The notes below the pieces were generated by a model. The model was not told the DNA's origin. It did no database searches and worked only from the letters and a program-made list of their open reading frames with translations. The translations under genes were made by a program, and so were the position numbers. Shown here piece by piece: positions 1 to 10,526 of a DNA stretch of 10,526 nucleotides (positions are counted from its first letter, which is position 1; every line of letters starts with the position of its first letter). Origin of the DNA: an uncultured Pseudomonadota bacterium (lineage in GTDB: Bacteria; Pseudomonadota; Gammaproteobacteria; Burkholderiales; SG8-39). The stretch is from contig CAITSH010000212.1 in assembly GCA_903895005.1 (NCBI GenBank), positions 1 through 10,526 on the forward strand, read 5' to 3'.

Positions 1-5703
<5,703 letters not shown>

Positions 5704-5809
5704 TGGCGTTTTGTATTCGGGAGGGGGCACGGGCCGGGATAGGCGCGGTGCGGACGGGGGGATAGTGCAGCCTCGTCGTGTGTTTGCAGTCTGCCACAGG
5801 TCATTGCGG

Positions 5810-5835
5810 CGCACAATTGACGTGCGTTCGCGCAC
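5810..5835. repeat. Compound inverted repeat with two alternative pairings
   Basis: The pattern is CGCAC, seven bases, GTGCG, four bases (TTCG), CGCAC. The central GTGCG at 5822-5826 can pair with the CGCAC on its left (5810-5814) or with the one on its right (5831-5835), the latter closing on a TTCG tetraloop. Arms are only five bases. It could be an operator with three half-sites or chance; it lies upstream of the predicted plus-strand promoter and is probably not part of that transcript. Confidence 0.35.
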
Positions 5836-5906
5836 ATCGGACAAACAAACGCGGCGTTGGAGTGGCGGCTAGCAGGCAACTGCGCGTCACTTTGCCCATT
5901 GCGCGC

Positions 5907-5935
5907 TTGACGCTGTCATGTGTCGGTTATAGCCT
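5907..5935 (+). promoter_or_regulatory. Possible sigma70 promoter for the molybdoenzyme-sox operon
   Basis: A good -35 element TTGACG at 5907-5912 is followed 17 bases later by TAGCCT at 5930-5935, which keeps only the T1, A2 and T6 of the consensus -10. TATAGC at 5928-5933 is an alternative with a short 15-base spacer. Transcription would begin roughly 110 bases before the first start codon. The call rests on motif matching alone. Confidence 0.35.
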
Positions 5936-6041
5936 CTGCCTGCGCGCTTTTTTGCCCCCGCGGATTCCGGGTGCGGCAGGCGAACAGCTTCACGATTCCA
6001 CAGCCCCGGGGTTCCGCAGCCCGAGGCGACCCAGAAACCCC

Positions 6042-6047
6042 AGGAGA
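6042..6047 (+). promoter_or_regulatory. Ribosome binding site of the 2Fe-2S subunit gene
   Basis: AGGAGA lies six bases before the ATG at 6054. It decides this start over the longer open frame from 5778, because the iron-sulfur domain begins exactly at this ATG. Confidence 0.8.
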
Positions 6048-6053
6048 CGCACC

Positions 6054-6530
6054 ATGATCAAACTCACCATCAATGGCAAGGCCCGCGAGGTCGATGTCGA
6101 ACCGGAAATGCCGCTACTTTGGGTCCTGCGCGATGAACTCGACCTCAAAGGCACCAAGTACGGCTGCGGCATCGCCCAGTGCGGTGCCTGCACCGTGCAT
6201 ATTGATGGGGAGCCGGTGCGTTCGTGCTCTTACCCGGTTTCGGCCGCGGTGGGACTCAAGATCACCACGATCGAGGGGGTCGCCAAGGGCAAGCAATTGC
6301 ACGCCGTGCAGCAGGCCTGGATAGACCACCAGGTGCCGCAGTGCGGTTACTGCCAGTCAGGGCAGATCATGGCCGCCGTGTCTTTGCTGAAAAAGAAACC
6401 CAAGCCCACCGACGCTGATATCGACGCTGCGATGAGCAATATCTGCCGTTGCGGAACGTATGCGCGCATTCGCACCGCCATCCACGCCGCGGCGAAATCC
6501 GCGAAGCCCGCCAAAGCGGCAAAAGCGTAA
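6054..6530 (+). CDS. 2Fe-2S small subunit of xanthine oxidase-family molybdenum hydroxylase (IorA-like)
   Basis: This 158-residue protein carries two 2Fe-2S clusters that pass electrons from the molybdenum cofactor of the large subunit. The N-terminal ferredoxin-like domain has the plant-type set C38, C43, C46 and C58. The C-terminal helical domain has C97/C100 and C131/C133, in the contexts CGYC and CRC that mark this family. Length and architecture match the alpha subunits of isoquinoline 1-oxidoreductase and periplasmic aldehyde oxidoreductases. The tail is an Ala/Lys-rich extension after residue 145. It has no signal peptide; in this family the small subunit is thought to be exported with its Tat-targeted partner. 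It lies 11 bases before the large subunit gene. The substrate cannot be told from sequence. No FAD subunit gene is present, consistent with electrons leaving to a cytochrome rather than to NAD. Confidence 0.93.
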   Translation: MIKLTINGKAREVDVEPEMPLLWVLRDELDLKGTKYGCGIAQCGACTVHIDGEPVRSCSYPVSAAVGLKITTIEGVAKGKQLHAVQQAWIDHQVPQCGYCQSGQIMAAVSLLKKKPKPTDADIDAAMSNICRCGTYARIRTAIHAAAKSAKPAKAAKA

Positions 6531-6541
6531 CGCAAAGGGCC

Positions 6542-8707
6542 ATGACCATGACAATCCAATTCAAAGCTTCACGCCGCAGCTTCCTCAAATCTACCGCGGC
6601 CGCCGGCGGATCGCTCGCCATTGGCATGCACCTGCCTTCGGCGCTCGCCGCCAAGGCCGGGGTCGCCGATAAATCCACGGAAATCAATGCGTGGGTCGTT
6701 GTCAATTCCGACGACAGCGTTGTGGTTCGTTACGCACGCTCCGAAATGGGCCAGGGCAGCATGACCGCCTGCGCACAGCTCGTCGCCGAGGAACTCAATT
6801 GCGACTGGAAAAAAGTCCGCGTCGAATATGCATCGACCAACGAACAGATCAAGCGCAAGCGCGTCTGGGGCGACATGGCGGCCGTGGGCAGCCGCACTGT
6901 GCGCAACTCGCAGGATTACCTGCGCAAGGCCGGCGCTTCAGCGCGCGAGATGCTGGTTGCCGCCGCCGCAAAGCAATGGAATGTGCCGGCCGCAGAATGT
7001 GTCGCCGCCAACAACCTGGTCAGCCACAAGGCGAGCGGCAAGCAGGCGAGCTATGGCAGCCTTGCCGAGGCCGCGGCCAAACTCGACGTGCCGCGCGAGC
7101 CCAAACTCAAGGACCCGAAGGACTGGACCATTGCCGGCAAGCCGGTAAAGCGCGTCGACATTCCCGCCTCGGTCACCGGTGCGCAGCGCTACGGTATCGA
7201 TGCCCAGCTGCCCGGCATGTTGTATGCCACCGTTGCGCAATGCCCCGTGTTCGGCGGCAAGGTGAAATCCTTTGATGCGAGCAAGGTGACCGGGCGACGC
7301 GGCATCGTCAAGGTCGTCAAACTCGACGAGTTTGTCGCGGTGATCGCCGACAACTGGTGGCGCGCCAAAGAGGCGATGCGCGACGTGGCGATCGAATGGG
7401 ATGTAGGTGCCAATGGCAATGTGTCGAGCGCCAGCCTGATGGAGTTCTACAAGGCCGGTCTCAACCAGCCCGAAGCGGCGACCGCGCGCAAGGATGGTGA
7501 CGTTGATGCGGCGCTGGGCTCGGCCGCCAAGGTGCTCGAAGCCGAGTACTTCACGCCTTATCTTGCGCACGCGACGATGGAGCCGCAGGTGTGCATGGCG
7601 GTGGTCAAGGATGGCAAGGTGGATGTCTGGACCTCGACGCAGAATGCCGAGGCGACGCTCGCCACGGCCGCGGCTGCCGCGGGTGTCCCGCTGGAGAATG
7701 TTCAGGTGCATCGCGCGCAACTGGGCGGCGGCCTCGGGCGTCGCGGTGCCCAGGATTACACGCGCCAGGGCGTGCTGATCGCCAAGGCGATGGAAGGTAC
7801 GCCGGTCAAGATGCTCTGGACGCGCGAGGAGGATACGCAGCACGACCTCTATCGCCCCGCCAGCCTGGTCCGTCTCAAGGCGGGTCTCGATGCCGCAGGC
7901 AACCCGACCGCCTGGTCGATGCGCGTGTCATCCACCTCTATTATCGCCACGCTGCTCAAGCTGCCGCTCAAGAATGGCGTTGATCCGCAGGCAGTGGCCG
8001 CGTTCGAAGACATGCCGTATTCCATCCCGAACGTAAAGGTCGAGTATGCCCAGCGCAACCCGCACGTGCCGGTCGGTTTCTGGCGCAGCGTCGGCCATTC
8101 GCAGAATCCCTTTGTGCGCGAATCCTTCATCGATGAGCTCGCGATCGCCGCGGGCAAGGATCCCTATGAGTACCGCCGCGGGCTGCTGTCCAAGTCGCCC
8201 AAGGATCTGGCGATTCTTGACGCCGTGGCCAAGGCGGCCGAATGGGGCAAGCCGCTGCCCGCGGGCGTGTTCCGCGGTATTGCCGAAACCGAGGGCTATG
8301 GCAGCTTTACCGCCGCCGTTGCCGAGGTGTCGGTCAACGCCAAAGGCGAGTTGAAAATCCATCGCATGGTGGTGGGCATCGACCCGGGCTATTGCGTCAA
8401 CCCGGACAACACCGCGGCGCAGATCCAGGGCAGCGTGGTGCACGGTTTGTCGGCCATCCTGTGGGGCGAGATCACCATCAAGGAAGGTCGCGTCGAGCAG
8501 GGCAATTTCGACAACTACCGCATGATGCGCCTCGTGGAGATGCCCAAGGTGGAGACGGTCATCGCCCCCACGGGCGGTTTCTGGGGCGGCGTCGGCGAAC
8601 CGGCGCAGGCCCCAATCGCGCCTGCCTTGTGCAACGCCATTTTCGCCGCCACAGGCAAGCGCGTGCGTTCGTTGCCGCTGAAGAACCACGACCTGCGCAA
8701 AGCCTGA
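6542..8707 (+). CDS. Tat-exported molybdopterin-binding large subunit of molybdenum hydroxylase (IorB-like)
   Basis: This is the catalytic subunit of a xanthine oxidase-family hydroxylase, expected to insert oxygen from water into an N-heterocycle or aldehyde in the periplasm. From the ATG at 6542 (or 6548, two codons later) it has 721 residues, normal for IorB-type proteins. A twin-arginine signal is clear: SRRSFLK at residues 10-16, a hydrophobic stretch, and a likely cleavage site after ALA near residue 36. Cofactor-binding motifs include MGQG at 69-72, GGGLGRR at 395-401 and WRSVGHS at 514-520. The C-terminal GGVGEP motif places the probable catalytic glutamate at E686. It is co-transcribed with the 2Fe-2S subunit; soxX begins 28 bases downstream, where operons of this type often carry their own c-type cytochrome. 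No XdhC-like maturation factor is in the window. The family assignment is firm; the substrate is unknown. Confidence 0.93.
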   Translation: MTMTIQFKASRRSFLKSTAAAGGSLAIGMHLPSALAAKAGVADKSTEINAWVVVNSDDSVVVRYARSEMGQGSMTACAQLVAEELNCDWKKVRVEYASTNEQIKRKRVWGDMAAVGSRTVRNSQDYLRKAGASAREMLVAAAAKQWNVPAAECVAANNLVSHKASGKQASYGSLAEAAAKLDVPREPKLKDPKDWTIAGKPVKRVDIPASVTGAQRYGIDAQLPGMLYATVAQCPVFGGKVKSFDASKVTGRRGIVKVVKLDEFVAVIADNWWRAKEAMRDVAIEWDVGANGNVSSASLMEFYKAGLNQPEAATARKDGDVDAALGSAAKVLEAEYFTPYLAHATMEPQVCMAVVKDGKVDVWTSTQNAEATLATAAAAAGVPLENVQVHRAQLGGGLGRRGAQDYTRQGVLIAKAMEGTPVKMLWTREEDTQHDLYRPASLVRLKAGLDAAGNPTAWSMRVSSTSIIATLLKLPLKNGVDPQAVAAFEDMPYSIPNVKVEYAQRNPHVPVGFWRSVGHSQNPFVRESFIDELAIAAGKDPYEYRRGLLSKSPKDLAILDAVAKAAEWGKPLPAGVFRGIAETEGYGSFTAAVAEVSVNAKGELKIHRMVVGIDPGYCVNPDNTAAQIQGSVVHGLSAILWGEITIKEGRVEQGNFDNYRMMRLVEMPKVETVIAPTGGFWGGVGEPAQAPIAPALCNAIFAATGKRVRSLPLKNHDLRKA

Positions 8708-8735
8708 TCGCGGTGCCGGCGAAGACGGTCGCAGC

Positions 8736-9185
8736 ATGTGTCCATCGCGACTGCGGATTCTGGCGGTGTGTGCCGCTGTGGTCTGTGCGCCGGTGATGGC
8801 GCAGGGCATTGCCGCGTATCGCATCGAAGCCGGTGCGATAGCCGCACCGCTGGCCGCGGCCGGTGACGCCGTGCGCGGTCGCGCCATCGCCGGCAACCGC
8901 GAGCAAAGCGGCTGCGTGCTGTGCCATGCCATCCCGGGCGAAAAAGTCACCGGCAACATCGGTCCGCCGCTCGCCGGGGTCGGCGCGCGGCTGACTGTGC
9001 CGCAACTGCGCTTGCGCATGGTCGATTCGACCCAAATAAATCCGCAGTCGCCCATGCCCGCCTACTATCGCGTCGACGGCCTTACCCAGGTCGCGGCGGC
9101 CTATCGCGGCAAGCCGGTGCTAAATGCGCAGGAGATTGAAGACGTGGTGGCCTGGCTTGCCAGCCTGCGCGAGGCGCCACAATGA
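8736..9185 (+). CDS. soxX: Sulfur-oxidation c-type cytochrome SoxX
   Basis: SoxX is the monoheme partner of SoxA. The SoxAX complex oxidatively attaches thiosulfate to the carrier cysteine of SoxY in the periplasm. The protein has 149 residues. A Sec-type signal peptide covers about residues 1-22, ending in VMA before Q23. The single heme site is C60-x2-C63-H64, and M107 in the SPMPAYYR stretch is the likely sixth heme ligand. The RGRAI segment before the heme, the LRLR-VD segment and the IEDVVAWLASLR end are typical of SoxX. The ATG at 8736 gives a plausible signal peptide though the Shine-Dalgarno is weak. Its stop overlaps the soxY start in an ATGA, indicating translational coupling. Because it directly follows the molybdenum hydroxylase genes it might also receive electrons from that enzyme; gene order is the only evidence for this. 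Confidence 0.93.
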   Translation: MCPSRLRILAVCAAVVCAPVMAQGIAAYRIEAGAIAAPLAAAGDAVRGRAIAGNREQSGCVLCHAIPGEKVTGNIGPPLAGVGARLTVPQLRLRMVDSTQINPQSPMPAYYRVDGLTQVAAAYRGKPVLNAQEIEDVVAWLASLREAPQ

Positions 9186-9646
9186 AGCGCCGCGGGTTCA
9201 TGACTGGTGTCGCCGGCGCGGCCGCGACGCTGGCGCTGCCGGGCGTGGCGCGCGCGCAGGTGCCGGTCACCCCTGCCAGTACGCTCGATCCGCTGATCTG
9301 GGTGGTGACAAAAGGGGAGTTGATTCGTCGTGGTCGCGTTACGCTGGAAATGCCGCAACTGGCCGATAACGGCAATTCTGTTGCGATGCGCGTGGTTGTC
9401 GACAGCCCGATGACGGCGACCGAATACGTCAAGGCCGTCCATCTTTTTTCCGACCGTAACCCGCAGCGCAACATGGCGGTGTTTTACCTGGGGCCGCGGG
9501 CGGGGCGCGCCGAAATTGTCTCGCGCGTGCGGCTTGCGGGCAGCCAGCGCGTCACCGCGCTTGCAGAAATGTCCGATGGCACGTTCTGGTCGGGCTTTTG
9601 CGACGTGATTGTGACGCTGTCGGCCTGTATCGACAGCCTGGACTGA
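9182..9646 (+). CDS. soxY: Thiosulfate carrier protein SoxY with non-canonical C-terminus
   Basis: SoxY holds sulfur intermediates on a cysteine of a flexible C-terminal arm while SoxAX, SoxB and, where present, SoxCD act on them. The 154-residue product has a twin-arginine signal (RRGFM at residues 3-7, likely cleavage after ARA at 25), as expected because SoxYZ is exported folded. The body matches SoxY, including SPMTATEYVK, YLGPRAGRAE and AEMSDGTFWSG segments. The canonical GGCGG ending is absent: the protein ends SACIDSLD, with C149 followed by five residues, and a second cysteine at C140. Neither other frame gives GGCGG, so a frameshift is not the explanation. The VTLSAC segment lines up with the usual VTIGGC, so C149 is probably the carrier residue. 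A quinoprotein-associated SoxYZ-like carrier is less likely because soxX and soxA flank it. GAGG at 9171-9174 inside soxX serves as ribosome binding site. Confidence 0.9.
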   Translation: MKRRGFMTGVAGAAATLALPGVARAQVPVTPASTLDPLIWVVTKGELIRRGRVTLEMPQLADNGNSVAMRVVVDSPMTATEYVKAVHLFSDRNPQRNMAVFYLGPRAGRAEIVSRVRLAGSQRVTALAEMSDGTFWSGFCDVIVTLSACIDSLD

Positions 9647-9650
9647 GCCC

Positions 9651-9655
9651 GGAGG
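9651..9655 (+). promoter_or_regulatory. Ribosome binding site of soxZ
   Basis: GGAGG lies seven bases before the soxZ ATG at 9663, in the 16-base gap after soxY. It is the strongest Shine-Dalgarno in the sox part of the window, which fits the need for SoxZ to match SoxY in amount. Confidence 0.8.
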
Positions 9656-9662
9656 CGTCGAC

Positions 9663-9983
9663 ATGACCGCACGCATACAACTGCCGGCGCAGGCCAGGCG
9701 CGGTGAAGTCATTGAGGTGCGCATCCTGATCCAGCACGCGATGGAAACCGGTTTTCGTTTCGATGACGTGGGCAAGCCCATTCCACGCAATGTGATCAAC
9801 GCGCTTTCATGCCGCTACAACGGTGTCGAGGTATTCCGTGCCGACATGTCATCGGGCATTGCCGCCAATCCTTATCTGCAGTTCTATACCGTGGCCGAGG
9901 CGAGCGGCGACTTTGTCTTCAACTGGGTTGACGACGAGGGCCGGCAGGACACGGAGCGGCAACGCCTGAATGTGGTCGGCTGA
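9663..9983 (+). CDS. soxZ: Sulfur-oxidation protein SoxZ
   Basis: SoxZ is the partner of SoxY in the heterodimeric SoxYZ carrier. The 106-residue length is standard. It has no signal peptide, as is usual, since it crosses the membrane bound to Tat-targeted SoxY. Family landmarks are the IQHAMETGF segment, GKPIPRNVIN, the YNG loop, ANPYLQFY and the FNWVDDEG segment near the end, in a beta-sandwich fold. The gene is preceded by soxY at 16 bases and overlaps the start of soxA by 14 bases, so the four sox genes are very likely translated from one messenger. Confidence 0.95.
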   Translation: MTARIQLPAQARRGEVIEVRILIQHAMETGFRFDDVGKPIPRNVINALSCRYNGVEVFRADMSSGIAANPYLQFYTVAEASGDFVFNWVDDEGRQDTERQRLNVVG

Positions 9984-10526
9984 GGGCAGGCTGCGCCCCT
10001 TGCGTTTCTGGCTGGTGCCGGCCGCAAGCTGCGTGCTGCTCCATGCCTTAGGCGTGGCGGCGCAGGAGCGCGCGATCCCGCTTGAACAACTTCAGTCTGG
10101 CCGAATGTTCCAGAGCGAAGACGTGCGTGCGCTGCAGGCCGATGACTTTGCCAATCCGGGCATGCTCTGGGTGGAGAAGGGGAAAAAGCTCTGGAACGAG
10201 GCGGCCGGCGCCGACAAGCAGTCCTGCGCCAGCTGCCACGCAGATGCATCGGTCAGCATGAAAGGGGCGGCGACGCGTTACCCGAAAATGGATGCTGCGT
10301 CGGGTCGCCTGCTCAATCTCGAGGGACGCATGCAGCAATGCCGCGTCGACCGGCAAAAGGCACCGCCGTTTCGCTACGGCGCCGATGAGCTGCTCTCCTT
10401 GTCAGCCTATGTCAGCCACCAGTCCCGCGGCCAGCCGGTGAAAGTCGACATCGAGGGCCAGGCGAAAAAGCATTTTGACGCCGGCCGGGCGTTTTATTAC
10501 GAGCGGCGCGGCCAGATGAACCTCTC
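9970..10526 (+). CDS. soxA: Sulfur-oxidation c-type cytochrome SoxA (partial, 3' end beyond window)
   Basis: SoxA is the catalytic subunit of SoxAX. Its C-terminal heme, coordinated by a cysteine persulfide, is the site of thiosulfate attachment to SoxY; that part lies outside the window. The visible 185 codons start at the ATG at 9970, inside soxZ, and include a signal peptide ending near VAA at residues 29-31. The first heme site C86-x2-C89-H90 is present, so this is the diheme type of SoxA, which sets it apart from monoheme forms that lack this site. The ANPGMLWV segment, SMKGAATRYP, the conserved C124 and the ELLSLSAYVSHQSRG segment support the family. A TTG at 10000 is an alternative start, but it would shorten the charged N-terminal region of the signal. 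The 14-base overlap with soxZ suggests coupled translation; a possible GGAG at 9953-9956 is rather far upstream. Confidence 0.92.
   Translation, partial: MWSAEGRLRPLRFWLVPAASCVLLHALGVAAQERAIPLEQLQSGRMFQSEDVRALQADDFANPGMLWVEKGKKLWNEAAGADKQSCASCHADASVSMKGAATRYPKMDAASGRLLNLEGRMQQCRVDRQKAPPFRYGADELLSLSAYVSHQSRGQPVKVDIEGQAKKHFDAGRAFYYERRGQMNL

Larger units (their letters stand above)
5704..6053. other. Divergent intergenic region
   Basis: These 350 bases separate the minus-strand uvrA fusion from the plus-strand molybdoenzyme-sox operon and should hold both promoters. I see a weak sigma70-like candidate for the plus strand, a compound inverted repeat at 5810-5835, and a nine-base direct repeat TGCGCGCTT at 5900-5908 and 5941-5949, which may be chance in GC-rich DNA. 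For uvrA only a poor candidate is visible (TTGTGC, 17 bases, CAGACT on the minus strand). No convincing LexA box or transfer RNA is seen. A plus-strand open frame extends from the iron-sulfur gene back to 5778, but its translation does not look like protein. Confidence 0.6.

Noticed and set aside
5784..5799. Possible LexA (SOS) box before uvrA
   Set aside because: Only the ACAG half fits the CTGT-N8-ACAG pattern; the left half reads TTGC. One half-site is expected by chance.
5778..6053. N-terminal extension of the 2Fe-2S subunit
   Set aside because: The frame is open, but the ferredoxin domain begins at the ATG at 6054, which has a good ribosome binding site, and the upstream translation is rich in Arg, Pro and Cys with no family similarity.
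6938..7843. 301-codon open frame on the minus strand opposite the molybdoenzyme
   Set aside because: Same reason: the sense frame holds clear IorB motifs and the antisense product is Arg/Gly/Leu-rich shadow sequence.
8736..8805. Lipoprotein signal in SoxX, because of cysteines at residues 2, 12 and 17
   Set aside because: None of the cysteines is preceded by a lipobox with Gly, Ala or Ser at -1; a normal signal peptide ending at residue 22 fits better.
7928..9055. 375-codon open frame on the minus strand opposite the molybdoenzyme and soxX
   Set aside because: It is antisense to two well-recognised genes and its translation resembles no known family; long antisense frames are common in GC-rich coding DNA.

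Overview
The window is GC-rich, densely coding proteobacterial DNA. It holds two divergent transcription units separated by about 350 bases. The very long four-ATPase UvrA, the periplasmic Sox thiosulfate-oxidation genes and the Tat-exported molybdenum hydroxylase together suggest a betaproteobacterium, less likely a gammaproteobacterium, with sulfur-oxidising ability. That placement is inference from gene content, not from a marker gene.

Positions 1-5703 (minus strand) are one uninterrupted reading frame of 1901 codons that runs off the left edge. It encodes two complete UvrA-like units joined head to tail. All four Walker A lysines, four LSGGE signatures, four Walker B Asp-Glu pairs and four zinc-binding Cys clusters are present. 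The halves are not equivalent. The first keeps a long insertion domain but has lost the RKG motif of the UvrB-binding domain. The second keeps the RKG motif but has a much shortened insertion domain.

Positions 5704-6053 form the divergent intergenic region, with a weak sigma70-like promoter toward the right and a small compound inverted repeat.

Positions 6054-10526 (plus strand) look like one tightly packed operon. It starts with a 2Fe-2S small subunit and a Tat-exported molybdopterin-binding large subunit of the isoquinoline 1-oxidoreductase/aldehyde dehydrogenase type. soxX, soxY, soxZ and a soxA cut by the right edge follow. SoxAX is a c-type cytochrome that couples thiosulfate oxidatively to the SoxYZ carrier. 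The SoxY here lacks the canonical GGCGG tail: its likely carrier cysteine is followed by five other residues. The molybdoenzyme has no dedicated cytochrome of its own in view, and soxX begins 28 bases after it, so the two may share electron flow; this is inferred from gene order only.

Most genes are recognisable. The points worth follow-up are the asymmetric UvrA fusion, the non-canonical SoxY tail, and the joining of the molybdenum hydroxylase to the sox genes.
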